Shown in pieces: positions 1 to 7,603 of a stretch of 38,823 bases of DNA. The stretch is taken from positions 1 through 38,823 of the forward strand of contig NZ_JAGSOV010000096.1 in assembly GCF_023898865.1 (NCBI RefSeq), given 5' to 3'. Positions within the stretch are counted from its first letter, which is position 1; the number at the start of each line of letters is the position of its first letter. Under the pieces are notes generated by a model. That model had not been told where the DNA came from. It saw only the letters and a list, made by a program, of their open reading frames with translations, and did no database searches. Source of the stretch: Pseudonocardia humida. GTDB lineage: Bacteria; Actinomycetota; Actinomycetes; Mycobacteriales; Pseudonocardiaceae. The position numbers and the translations under genes are program-made.

Positions 1-1379
1 CGCCGCGGCCCGGTCCGCCCCCGGCGGGTTCCCGCCCGGGCGGTGGCCCGCGGCCCGGCCCCGTGCCGCCCCGGCCGGGTGGCCCGGGTCGGCCCCCGCG
101 CCCGGCCGCGGCGCCCGCCGCTGCGGCGGAGCCGCTCGCCCCGCTGCCCTCGCCCGTGCCCGCGGCGGAGTCCGACCCGAGCCGCTGGGGCCGGGTCGAC
201 GAGGACGGCACCGTCCACCTGGTCACGCCCGACGGCGACCGGGCCGTCGGCTCCTGGCAGGCCGGCGAGCCCGCCGAGGGGTTGGCGCACTTCGCCCGCC
301 GCTTCGACGACCTGCGCGCCGAGGCCGAGCTGCTGGCCGCGCGCGTCGCCGGCGGCGGCGACCCGAAGCAGACGCTGAGCAGCGCCAAGGCCCTGCGCGA
401 CGGGCTGGACGAGGCCGCCGTCGTCGGCGACGTCGCCGGTCTGCGCGCCCGACTCGACGAGATCGTGGCCGGTGCGGAGGCGGCCGTCGAGGCCGCCCGC
501 TCCGCCCGCGACGCCCAGCGCGCGGCCGCGGTCGCCCGCAAGGAGGCGCTGGCCGCCGAGGCCGAGGAGCTGGCGGGCGAGGCCACCCAGTGGAAGCAGG
601 CGGGCGACCGGTTCAAGGCGATCCTGGAGGAGTGGCGCACCATCCGCGGCATCGACCGCAAGGTCGACGAGCAGCTGTGGAAGCGGTTCTCCCGGGCCCG
701 CGAGGCGTTCAACCGCCGCCGCGGCTCGCACTTCGCCGACCTCGACCGCCAGCGCGCCGGGGCCAAGGCCTACAAGCAGGAGCTGGTGGACGAGGCCGAG
801 AAGCTGGTCTCCTCCGACGACTGGGGCCCCACCGCGGCCCGCTTCCGCGACCTGATGGCCGAGTGGAAGGCGGCGGGGCGGGCCCAGAAGGACGCCGACG
901 ACGCGCTGTGGCAGCGGTTCCGCACCGCGCAGGACACGTTCTTCCACCGCCGTTCCGAGGTGTTCGCCGAGCGCGACGCCGAGTTCGCGGCCAACGCCGA
1001 GGCCAAGAAGGCGCTGCTGGTCGAGGCGGAGAGGATCGACGTGTCCGACCCGACGGCCGCCCGGGCGGCACTGCGGATGGTCCAGGAGCGCTGGGAGGAG
1101 ATCGGCAAGGTCCCGCGCGACGACATCCGCCCGCTGGAGTCCCGGCTGCGCGCCGTCGAGGAGCGGGTGCGCGAGGCCGCCGACCGCCAGTGGCGGCGCA
1201 CCGACCCGGAGGCCGAGGCCCGGGTGGCCCAGTTCCGCGAGCGGGTCGCCCAGTTCGAGGCGCAGGCCGAGAAGGCCCGCACGGCGGGCGACCGCAGGCG
1301 CGCCGAGCAGGCCGAGGCGCAGGCCGCCACCTGGCGGGAGTGGCTGGCCACCGCCGAGCAGGCGGTCCAGCACCGCTGA
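1..1379 (+). CDS. DUF349 domain-containing protein (5' end outside window)
   Basis: The reading frame is open from the first base with no stop before position 63, so the true start probably lies upstream of the window; the GTG at 63 is only the first internal candidate. The visible N-terminus is Pro/Gly/Arg rich and disordered. From about codon 60 of the 63-based frame the protein is charged and helical, with repeated blocks ending in patterns like LWKRFSRAREAFNRRR and LWQRFRTAQDTFFHRR, typical of tandem DUF349 repeats of about 70-75 residues. Charged heptads suggest coiled coils, and no signal peptide or membrane segment is visible. The biochemical role of the family is not firmly established. 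M. tuberculosis Rv2731 is the positional counterpart, beside Rv2732c and miaB. The gene ends in a TGA at 1377-1379 and converges on the membrane protein gene at 1459-1956. Confidence 0.9.
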   Translation, partial: PRPGPPPAGSRPGGGPRPGPVPPRPGGPGRPPRPAAAPAAAAEPLAPLPSPVPAAESDPSRWGRVDEDGTVHLVTPDGDRAVGSWQAGEPAEGLAHFARRFDDLRAEAELLAARVAGGGDPKQTLSSAKALRDGLDEAAVVGDVAGLRARLDEIVAGAEAAVEAARSARDAQRAAAVARKEALAAEAEELAGEATQWKQAGDRFKAILEEWRTIRGIDRKVDEQLWKRFSRAREAFNRRRGSHFADLDRQRAGAKAYKQELVDEAEKLVSSDDWGPTAARFRDLMAEWKAAGRAQKDADDALWQRFRTAQDTFFHRRSEVFAERDAEFAANAEAKKALLVEAERIDVSDPTAARAALRMVQERWEEIGKVPRDDIRPLESRLRAVEERVREAADRQWRRTDPEAEARVAQFRERVAQFEAQAEKARTAGDRRRAEQAEAQAATWREWLATAEQAVQHR

Positions 1380-1383
1380 GCAC

Positions 1384-1429
1384 GTCGTGAGCGCGTATCC
1401 CGGTCGGGACCGGGATACGCGCTCACGAC
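1384..1429. terminator. Perfect 22-bp inverted repeat between convergent genes, probable bidirectional terminator
   Basis: Arms 1384-1405 and 1408-1429 are exact reverse complements with only GG between them. The core is GCGTATCCCGGTC/GACCGGGATACGC. It starts 4 bases after the DUF349 stop and ends 29 bases before the stop of the opposing gene, so it fits a two-way terminator. No T-tract follows, as is usual in high-GC actinobacteria. Perfect symmetry over 46 bases is more than termination needs, so it could also be a copy of a dispersed palindrome. Confidence 0.7.
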
Positions 1430-1458
1430 CGCTCAGCGGCGGACGACGACCGCGGCCC

Positions 1459-1956
1459 TCAGCGGCGGAGCGCGATCCGCACCCAGCACACGGTCAGCAC
1501 GATGACGGCCACCTCGGCCACGACGAGCCCGATGCCGGGCCCCGTGCCGCCGTCGGGCACCACGGTCTGCCTCGACCAGATCGCCCACACCCCGGTGACC
1601 ACGCCGATCCCGCTGCCGACCGCGCACAGCCAGGCCAACGCCCACCAGCGCAGGACCAGGGCCAGCGCGGAGCCGAGCACGCCGACGCCGATGGCGATGG
1701 AGACGAACAGCCGGGGCAGCGGGCCGATCCACTCGCTGCCGGCCAGCACCGTCCAGCCCTGCACCGGTCCGGTCCACGGCAGCACCAGCGCGACCAGCAG
1801 GAGCACGACGCCCACCGAGACGCCCAGCGCCGTCGGGCCGGGGTCGACCCGGCGTTCCAGGGTGCGCTGGACCTCACGGGCGTCGGGCAGTTCGGCGTCC
1901 AGGCCGGCCAGCTCGGCGGGCACCCGGTCGCTGGGGTCGTTCCCGCGTTCGTTCAC
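1459..1956 (-). CDS. Rv2732c-like integral membrane protein
   Basis: 165-residue protein with a polar N-terminus of about 45 residues followed by four hydrophobic segments, near VGVVLLLVALVLPW, FVSIAIGVGVLGSALALVL, LCAVGSGIGVVTGVWAIW and VAEVAVIVLTVCWVRIAL. It is probably a four-helix inner-membrane protein of unknown function. The GTG at 1956-1954 is chosen as start because a GGAGG sits 4 bases upstream and because the codon overlaps the miaB stop as GTGA (1953-1956), a typical translational coupling. The open frame runs to 1974, but a start there lacks this support. Position directly after miaB and before a convergent DUF349 gene matches Rv2732c of M. tuberculosis. Family assignment rests on topology and synteny, not on a specific motif. 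Confidence 0.8.
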   Translation of the reverse strand: MNERGNDPSDRVPAELAGLDAELPDAREVQRTLERRVDPGPTALGVSVGVVLLLVALVLPWTGPVQGWTVLAGSEWIGPLPRLFVSIAIGVGVLGSALALVLRWWALAWLCAVGSGIGVVTGVWAIWSRQTVVPDGGTGPGIGLVVAEVAVIVLTVCWVRIALRR

Positions 1957-3431
1957 GACACCTCCACCCCGCACGCCGCCGCGGCCACCGTCGGCGCGGG
2001 TGCGCCGAAGCTCGGCAGGCCCAGGCCGGTCGGGGCGCCACCCGGGCGGGTACCCGCTTCGTGCAGATCACCCGCGCGGGTGCGGCGGTGCGACAGCAGC
2101 GGCCCGTCGGCGACGAGGTGGTGCGGCGCGCCGTAGCCGATCTCGACCTCGACCACGTCGCCGGGGCGCACCGCGGCGCCGCCGGGCGCGAAGTGCACGA
2201 GCCTGCCGTCGCGGGCCCGGCCGCTCAGCCGCCGGGTCTCGGAGTCCTTGCGGCCCTCCCCCGCGGCCACCAGCACCTCGACCACCCGGCCCTCCTGGGC
2301 CCGGTTGCCCGCCCAGGAGATCTCCTCCTGCAGGGCGACCAGCCGCTCGTAGCGCTCCTGCACGACCGCCTTGGGCAGCTGGTCGGGCAGCGCGGCGGCC
2401 GGCGTGCCGGGGCGCGGCGAGTACTGGAAGGTGAACGCGCTGGAGAACCGGGCCCGCCGCACGACGTCCAGGGTGGCGGCGAAGTCGTCCTCGGTCTCGC
2501 CGGGGAAGCCGACGATGATGTCGGTGGTGATGGCGGCGTCCGGGATGGACTCGCGCACCTCGTCGAGGATGGCCAGGTAGCGCTGGGACCGGTAGGACCG
2601 GCGCATCCGGCGCAGCACGTCGTCGGAGCCGGACTGCAGCGGCATGTGCAGCTGCGGGCAGACGGCCGGGGTCTCGGCCATGGCCGCGATGACGTCGGAG
2701 GTGAAGTCGCGCGGGTGCGGCGAGGTGAACCGCACGCGCTCCAGGCCGGGCACGTCGCCGCAGGCGCGCAGCAGCTTCGCGAAGGCGCCGCGGTCGCCGA
2801 ACTCGACGCCGTAGGAGTTGACGTTCTGCCCGAGCAGGGTCACCTCCAGCACGCCGTCGGCGGCCAGCACCCGCACCTCGGCCAGCACGTCGCCGGGGCG
2901 GCGGTCGCGCTCGGTGCCGCGCAGCGAGGGCACGATGCAGAAGGTGCAGGTGTTGTTGCACCCCACCGAGATCGACACCCAGCCGGCGTAGACCGACTCC
3001 CGCCGCGCCGGCAGCGTCGACGGGAACACCTCCAGCGCCTCGGCGATCTCCACCTGGGCGGCGGCGTTGTGCCGGGCCCGCTCCAGCAGCACCGGAAGCG
3101 CGTGCACGTTGTGCGTGCCGAACACGACGTCCACCCACGGCGCCCGGCGGACGATCTCGGCGCGGTCCTTCTGGGCCAGGCAGCCGCCGACGGCGATCTG
3201 CATGCCGGGCCGGGAGGTCTTGGCCGGCCGCAGGTGGCCGAGGTTGCCGTAGAGCCGGTTGTCGGCGTTCTCGCGCACCGCGCAGGTGTTGAACACCACG
3301 ACGTCGGCGTCGTCGGCGCGCTCCGGCGCGGCGCGCGTGTAGCCCGCGGCCTCCAGCAGGCCCGCCATCCGCTCGGAGTCGTGCACGTTCATCTGGCACC
3401 CGTAGGTGCGGATGGTGTAGCTGCGGCTCAC
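1953..3431 (-). CDS. miaB: tRNA-2-methylthio-N6-dimethylallyladenosine synthase MiaB
   Basis: 492-residue radical-SAM methylthiotransferase that adds the 2-methylthio group to i6A37 of tRNAs. The N-terminal UPF0004 domain carries cluster-binding C12 (in TYGCQMN), C50 (NTCAVREN) and C84 (GGCLAQKD). The radical-SAM motif C158-N-N-T-C162-T-F-C165 binds the second [4Fe-4S] cluster and SAM. The RSYRSQRY segment and a C-terminal TRAM-like beta-rich region complete the MiaB layout at usual length. The frame stays open well upstream, but homology begins at VSRSYTIRTYGCQMN, so the GTG at 3431 is taken. A TACCCT -10-like hexamer ends 6 bases before it, suggesting a leaderless mRNA. The stop overlaps the start of the downstream membrane gene. 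The upstream TAXI gene is divergent. Confidence 0.95.
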   Translation of the reverse strand: MSRSYTIRTYGCQMNVHDSERMAGLLEAAGYTRAAPERADDADVVVFNTCAVRENADNRLYGNLGHLRPAKTSRPGMQIAVGGCLAQKDRAEIVRRAPWVDVVFGTHNVHALPVLLERARHNAAAQVEIAEALEVFPSTLPARRESVYAGWVSISVGCNNTCTFCIVPSLRGTERDRRPGDVLAEVRVLAADGVLEVTLLGQNVNSYGVEFGDRGAFAKLLRACGDVPGLERVRFTSPHPRDFTSDVIAAMAETPAVCPQLHMPLQSGSDDVLRRMRRSYRSQRYLAILDEVRESIPDAAITTDIIVGFPGETEDDFAATLDVVRRARFSSAFTFQYSPRPGTPAAALPDQLPKAVVQERYERLVALQEEISWAGNRAQEGRVVEVLVAAGEGRKDSETRRLSGRARDGRLVHFAPGGAAVRPGDVVEVEIGYGAPHHLVADGPLLSHRRTRAGDLHEAGTRPGGAPTGLGLPSFGAPAPTVAAAACGVEVS

Positions 3432-3437
3432 CAGTCG

Positions 3438-3443
3438 AGGGTA
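3438..3443 (-). promoter_or_regulatory. -10 element of probable leaderless miaB promoter
   Basis: On the minus strand TACCCT fits the actinobacterial TANNNT -10 pattern and is followed by exactly 6 bases and then the miaB GTG. No Shine-Dalgarno sequence precedes that GTG, and transcription would begin at or next to the start codon. No good -35 is seen. Confidence 0.5.
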
Positions 3444-3522
3444 GGCCGTCGGTCGCGGCGTCGGCGCGGCGGCCGGGGCCGGGAGGTCGACCGGACCGCC
3501 CGGGCACGGCAGGATCCCACGG

Positions 3523-4488
3523 ATGCACAGCCGGCAGCTCGACCGGCGCGCCGTGCTGCGCGCGGGCGCGCTGCTGGGCGCGCTCGTCGCGCTGCAGGCG
3601 TGCTCGTCGCCGTTCGCCGACCGGCGCCTGCGCCTGGCCACCGGGGCCGAGGAGGGGGTCTACTACGCACTGGGCACCGCGCTGGCCCAGATCTGGCGCG
3701 ACGGCCTCGGGCTGACCACCACCCCGGAGGTCCGCTCCACCGCGGGCTCGGTGGACAACCTGCTCCAGCTCGTCGGCGGCGACGTCGATGTGGCGATCAG
3801 CCAGATCGACGCGGCGGCCGACCACCGCGACGCCACCCCGGCGGACTCGCCGCGGGCGCTGCGGGCGCTCGCCCGCATCTACGACGACGTCGTGCACCTG
3901 GTGGTGCCGGCCGGCTCGCCGGTGCGCTCCCCCGCCGACCTGCGTGGCGCCCGGGTCGCGGTGGGCGCGCCCGACTCCGGGGTCTCGCTGATCGCCCGCC
4001 GCCTGCTGGAGGTCTCCGGCCTGCGACCGGGCGACGACCTGAGCGCCGAGCAGCTCGGGCTCGCGGAGTCGCCTGCGGCCCTGGTCGCCGGCCGGATCGA
4101 TGCCCTGTTCTGGGTGGGCGGGCTGCCCACGCGGGGCATCACCGAGCTGGCCGAGCGGATGCCGATCCGGCTGGTCGACCTCGAGGGCATCGCCGCGGAC
4201 GTCCGCGTCGACCACTCGGAGTACACCCCCCGGACCGTGCCGGTGGGCACCTACGGCATGACCGAGCCGGTGACCACCCTGCTGGTCCGCAACGTGCTGC
4301 TGGTGACCGCGGACATGCCCGACGCGCTGGCCGAGGAGCTGGTGCGTTCGATGTTCGACGCCCAGGCCCAGCTGGCCGAGGCGGCCAGGGCCGCGGTGAC
4401 GATCGACCCGCGCTCGGCGATCGGGACGCAGCCGGTCGAGCTGCACCCGGGCGCGGTGCGGTTCTACCGGGCCGAGAAGGACGGCTGA
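3523..4488 (+). CDS. TAXI family TRAP-type solute-binding lipoprotein
   Basis: 321-residue extracytoplasmic binding protein. The N-terminus has two arginines (R8, R9), a hydrophobic stretch and a lipobox L-Q-A-C with Cys27 as lipidation site; Tat export is possible. The mature part has TAXI-family features: RLATGAEEGVYYALG, a STAGSVDNL stretch, GDVDVAISQIDAA, the ADLRGARVAVGAPDSG segment and a YGMTEPVTTLLVRNVLLV region near the C-terminus. TAXI proteins normally feed a DctQM-type TRAP permease, but no permease gene lies here. Structurally studied family members bind glutamate or glutamine. The gene overlaps the convergent histidine kinase gene by 25 bases (4464-4488). The ATG lacks a clear Shine-Dalgarno; CAGGAT at 3510-3515 followed by 7 bases resembles a leaderless promoter. 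A role as ligand-presenting partner of the kinase is an inference. Confidence 0.88.
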   Translation: MHSRQLDRRAVLRAGALLGALVALQACSSPFADRRLRLATGAEEGVYYALGTALAQIWRDGLGLTTTPEVRSTAGSVDNLLQLVGGDVDVAISQIDAAADHRDATPADSPRALRALARIYDDVVHLVVPAGSPVRSPADLRGARVAVGAPDSGVSLIARRLLEVSGLRPGDDLSAEQLGLAESPAALVAGRIDALFWVGGLPTRGITELAERMPIRLVDLEGIAADVRVDHSEYTPRTVPVGTYGMTEPVTTLLVRNVLLVTADMPDALAEELVRSMFDAQAQLAEAARAAVTIDPRSAIGTQPVELHPGAVRFYRAEKDG

Positions 4489-5885
4489 TCGCCCTCGACC
4501 AGCTCGGCGGGCACCCGCCGCAGCAGCGCCACCACCTTCAGCCCGCCACCGGCGGGCAGCTCAAGGCGCAGCTCGCCGCCGCCGATCTCCAGGGTGCGCG
4601 CGGCGATCGCGAGGCCCAGCCCGGAGCCCTCGACGTTGCTCTGCCCCGGGCTGCGCCAGAACCGGGCGGTGGCCCAGGTGAGCTCCTCGGGCGCGATGCC
4701 GGGGCCGGTGTCGCGGACCGCCACCTCGACCCGGTCGGCCGCGACCGTGGTGTGCACGGTGATCGTGCCGCCGGGCCGGGAGAACTTGACCGCGTTGTCC
4801 AGCACCGCGTCGAGCACCGTCTCCACGGTGCCCGCCGACGCGGTGGCGGTCAGCCCGCGCACGCCGCTGCGCACCAGGTCCAGCTCGGTGTGCTCGGCCA
4901 GCGGCCGCCAGGCCTCCACCCGGTCGTCCACGGCCGCGTCGACGTCGACGCTGGTGAGCGGCACCGTGCGCTCGGCGCGGGCCAGCGCCAGCAGGCCGTC
5001 GAGCAGGGTGGACAGCCGCTCGGCCTCCTCCAGCGCGCCGAGGTGGTCGTCCACGCCCTCCGGGCGCACGTGGCCCTCCAGGTTGGACAACCGGATCCGC
5101 AGCGCGGTCAGCGGGTTGCGCAGCTGGTGACTGGCGTCGGCGACGAAGGTCCGCTGCGCGGCGTAGGCCTGGGTGACGGTCGCGGTCATCCGGTCGAAGG
5201 AGGCCGAGAGCCTGCGTAGCTCGGGCGGCCCGGTCCCGTCGGCGACCGGCTCGGGGTCCTTGCCGGCCAGCACCGCGGCAGCCACCCGGCCGGTGCCCTC
5301 GTCGAGGCGGCGGACCGGGCGCAGGATCCAGCGCACGACCGGCAGCGCGCCCAGCACCCCGAGCGCCAGCGCGGCCAGGCCCGCGGCCAGCACCTCCGCC
5401 CAGACCAGCAGGACCTGTCCGCGCAGGCCGTCGGTGGGCGAGACCGTCACCACGGCGCCGGCCACGTCGCCGTCGACCAGCACCGGCTCGGCGAGCACCA
5501 TGGGCCGGTCGTTCCACGGCGCCAGCAGCGGGTAGGGCTCCGAGCGGCGCCCGGCCAGCGCCAGCTGCACCCGCCGCACCGCGTCCTCGTCCAACTCCGG
5601 ACGCGACGACCGCGAGATGGCGACGACCTCCTCGTTGCGGTCGAGGACGATCACGGCGATCCCGAACACCCGGTCGTACTGGGTCAGGTCGGCCTGCAGG
5701 CCGGCGGTGTCGGCGTCGGTGACGGCCCGCACGGCCAGCGAGGCGAAGGAGATCGTGTCGGTCAGCCGGTCGATGAACAGCCGCTGCTGGCGGGCCTGGG
5801 CGTCCGAGAGCGCCAGCGGCACGCCCAGGCCCGCGGCCAGCAACCCGACCAGGACCAGCACGATCACCAGCAGCCGGGAGCGCAC
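4464..5885 (-). CDS. Two-component sensor histidine kinase (HAMP/HisKA)
   Basis: 473-residue membrane kinase. Helix TM1 is at about residues 4-24, an extracytoplasmic sensor region spans about 25-155, and TM2 lies at about 160-188. A HAMP linker follows (about 188-240), then HisKA with the phospho-acceptor His253 in FVADASHQLRNPLTALR, then HATPase_c with N box Asn364 (LDNAVKF), G1 box D392-TGPG and G2 box GSGLGLAI near 420. The GTG at 5885 is preceded by GGGGGAG 7 bases upstream and lies 4 bases after the response regulator stop, so both are co-transcribed. The 3' end overlaps the convergent TAXI gene. The signal is unknown; the neighbouring TAXI lipoprotein is a plausible ligand-binding partner (inference). 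Confidence 0.93.
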   Translation of the reverse strand: MRSRLLVIVLVLVGLLAAGLGVPLALSDAQARQQRLFIDRLTDTISFASLAVRAVTDADTAGLQADLTQYDRVFGIAVIVLDRNEEVVAISRSSRPELDEDAVRRVQLALAGRRSEPYPLLAPWNDRPMVLAEPVLVDGDVAGAVVTVSPTDGLRGQVLLVWAEVLAAGLAALALGVLGALPVVRWILRPVRRLDEGTGRVAAAVLAGKDPEPVADGTGPPELRRLSASFDRMTATVTQAYAAQRTFVADASHQLRNPLTALRIRLSNLEGHVRPEGVDDHLGALEEAERLSTLLDGLLALARAERTVPLTSVDVDAAVDDRVEAWRPLAEHTELDLVRSGVRGLTATASAGTVETVLDAVLDNAVKFSRPGGTITVHTTVAADRVEVAVRDTGPGIAPEELTWATARFWRSPGQSNVEGSGLGLAIAARTLEIGGGELRLELPAGGGLKVVALLRRVPAELVEGDQPSFSAR

Positions 5886-5889
5886 TGCG

Positions 5890-6603
5890 CTACTCCCCCG
5901 CGCCGGCGGCGGGGGGATCGGGCTCGGCCTGCGCGTCGGGCAGGCCCAGGCGGTACCCGACGCCGCGCACCGTCTGCACCAGCTCCGGGCGGCCCAGCTT
6001 CGTGCGCAGCGTGGCCACGTGCACGTCCAGCGTGCGGTTGGCACCGGCCCAGGTGCGGCCCCACACCTCGGCCACGATCCGGCTGCGGGTGCACACCGCG
6101 CCCTTCGCCACGGCCAGCAGCGCGAGCACCTGGAACTCCTTGCGGCTCAGGGTCACCGCGGCGCCGGCCACGGTCACCGCGTGGCGCCCGAGGTCGATGC
6201 TGACGTCGGCGACGACCACGACGTCGCCCGCCGCCGCGTCGGGCGAGCTGACCCGCCGCCTGCGGTGCACGGCGTGCACCCTGGCCAGCAGCTCCCCCAC
6301 GTCGTACGGCTTGACCAGGTAGTCGTCGGCCCCGGAGTGCAGGCCCAGTATCCGGTCGTCGACCTCGCCGCGGGCCGACACCACGATCACCGGCACCTCG
6401 CTGACCTCGCGGATCGCCCGGCACACGTCCACGCCGTCGATGTCGGGCAGCCCGAGGTCGAGCAGCACGACGTCGACCCCGGCGAGGTGGTCGACCGCGC
6501 CGCGGCCGCGGGCCAGCCGGGTGGTGGTCATGCCGTGGCGGTGCAGCGCGGGCCGCAGCGCCGCCGCGATCCGATCGTCGTCCTCGACCAGCAGGATGTG
6601 CAT
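5890..6603 (-). CDS. OmpR/PhoB-family response regulator
   Basis: 237 residues. Receiver domain 1-115 has the acidic pocket E7-D8-D9, phospho-acceptor Asp49 (VVLLDLGLPDIDG), Ser76 and Lys98-Pro99 (DDYLVKPYD). A winged-helix DNA-binding domain at about 130-225 carries LSRKEFQVLALLAV, RTLDVHVATLRTKL and TVRGVGYRLG, diagnostic of the OmpR class. It is the first gene of a two-gene operon with the kinase at 4464-5885 and is divergent from gluA across about 164 bases. A TATAAC hexamer read on the minus strand near 6676-6681 could be its -10 and would give a leader of about 70 bases. Autoregulation and control of gluABCD are inferred from position only. Confidence 0.94.
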   Translation of the reverse strand: MHILLVEDDDRIAAALRPALHRHGMTTTRLARGRGAVDHLAGVDVVLLDLGLPDIDGVDVCRAIREVSEVPVIVVSARGEVDDRILGLHSGADDYLVKPYDVGELLARVHAVHRRRRVSSPDAAAGDVVVVADVSIDLGRHAVTVAGAAVTLSRKEFQVLALLAVAKGAVCTRSRIVAEVWGRTWAGANRTLDVHVATLRTKLGRPELVQTVRGVGYRLGLPDAQAEPDPPAAGAGE

Positions 6604-6689
6604 CCCGCCCCCAATCCGGCCGTCTCCGCCTACCGCGCACCCGGCCGGAGTGATCTCCGCCCGGCCGGGGACAGCGTTATACGAGCGAA

Positions 6690-6700
6690 ACCCTATGGGT
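6690..6700. promoter_or_regulatory. Short dyad ACCC-TAT-GGGT in the RR/gluA divergent region
   Basis: A perfect 4+4 dyad around TAT lies between the divergent response regulator and gluA starts, 13-23 bases upstream of the proposed gluA -35. It is AT-richer than its surroundings and is a candidate operator for either gene. No direct evidence of binding is available from sequence. Confidence 0.3.
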
Positions 6701-6712
6701 AGCTCAAGGTGC

Positions 6713-6742
6713 TGGACTGGGGTGTCCGATTCGCCCTAGCGT
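6713..6742 (+). promoter_or_regulatory. Probable gluA promoter
   Basis: TGGACT at 6713-6718 and TAGCGT at 6737-6742 are spaced 18 bases and resemble an actinobacterial housekeeping sigma promoter. Predicted transcription start near 6749 leaves a leader of about 20 bases containing the GGAGG Shine-Dalgarno of gluA. Confidence 0.45.
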
Positions 6743-6767
6743 GCCTGGCCATGCGCGGAGGCCCCAG

Positions 6768-7511
6768 ATGACCGAAGCTCCGATGATCCGGATGGTGTCC
6801 GTCGACAAGCACTTCGGCGAGCTGCACGTCCTGCGCGACATCAACCTGGAGGTGACGGCGGGGCAGGTCGTCGTGGTCCTCGGGCCGTCCGGCTCGGGCA
6901 AGTCCACCCTGTGCCGGACGATCAACCGGCTGGAGCCGATCGACAGCGGCACCATCGAGATCGACGGGCAGCGGCTGCCGGAGGAGGGCAAGGGGCTGGC
7001 CGGACTGCGCGCCGACGTCGGCATGGTGTTCCAGAGCTTCAACCTCTTCGCCCACAAGACGATCCTGGAGAACGTCACCCTCGGTCCCATCAAGGTGCGG
7101 CGCACCCCGAAGGCCGAAGCCGAGAAGGCGGGCATCGGGCTGCTCGAGCGGGTCGGCATCGCCGACCAGCGCGACAAGTACCCGGCCCAGCTCTCCGGCG
7201 GCCAGCAGCAGCGGGCGGCCATCGCCCGGGCGCTGGCGATGAAGCCGAAGGTGATGCTGTTCGACGAGCCCACCTCCGCGCTCGACCCCGAGATGGTCAA
7301 CGAGGTCCTGGACGTGATGACCACGCTGGCCAAGGAGGGCATGACGATGCTCGTGGTGACCCACGAGATGGGCTTCGCGCGGCGCGCCGCCAACCGGGTC
7401 GTGTTCATGTCCGACGGCGAGATCGTCGAGGACGCCGAGCCGGAGGCGTTCTTCACCGCGCCCCGCTCCGACCGGGCCAAGGACTTCCTCGGCAAGATCC
7501 TCACCCACTGA
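6768..7511 (+). CDS. gluA: Glutamate ABC transporter ATP-binding protein
   Basis: 247-residue ATPase of the polar amino acid uptake class, powering glutamate import with GluBCD. It shows Walker A GPSGSGKST (39-47), Q loop in VFQSFNLFAHKT, signature LSGGQQQR, Walker B VMLFDEPTSALDP and the switch histidine in VVTHEMGF. The ATG at 6768 is chosen because GGAGG lies 7 bases upstream; a GTG at 6741 in the same frame overlaps the predicted -10 hexamer and lacks a ribosome site. It is the first gene of gluABCD, in the same order as the Corynebacterium operon, which also lies near recX/recA. Specificity for glutamate is inferred from synteny and family resemblance; related amino acids cannot be excluded. 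Confidence 0.93.
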   Translation: MTEAPMIRMVSVDKHFGELHVLRDINLEVTAGQVVVVLGPSGSGKSTLCRTINRLEPIDSGTIEIDGQRLPEEGKGLAGLRADVGMVFQSFNLFAHKTILENVTLGPIKVRRTPKAEAEKAGIGLLERVGIADQRDKYPAQLSGGQQQRAAIARALAMKPKVMLFDEPTSALDPEMVNEVLDVMTTLAKEGMTMLVVTHEMGFARRAANRVVFMSDGEIVEDAEPEAFFTAPRSDRAKDFLGKILTH

Positions 7512-7603
7512 CGCCCGCACCGAGCACCCACCCGCGCGGTCTCCCCGCGCACCGCCCCCGACCCACCCGTCGGACGGCACCGTTCCAGGAAGGACCCTTC
7601 TCC

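Noticed and set aside
1387..2136. Frames beginning MSAYPG on both strands near 1400
   Set aside because: The matching starts are produced by the perfect palindrome at 1384-1429, not by related proteins.
2061..5219. Long open frame of over 1000 codons opposite miaB and through the TAXI gene
   Set aside because: It is antisense to miaB, which has all its cysteine motifs, and reads as His/Gly/Arg/Val-rich low-complexity sequence; a high-GC shadow.
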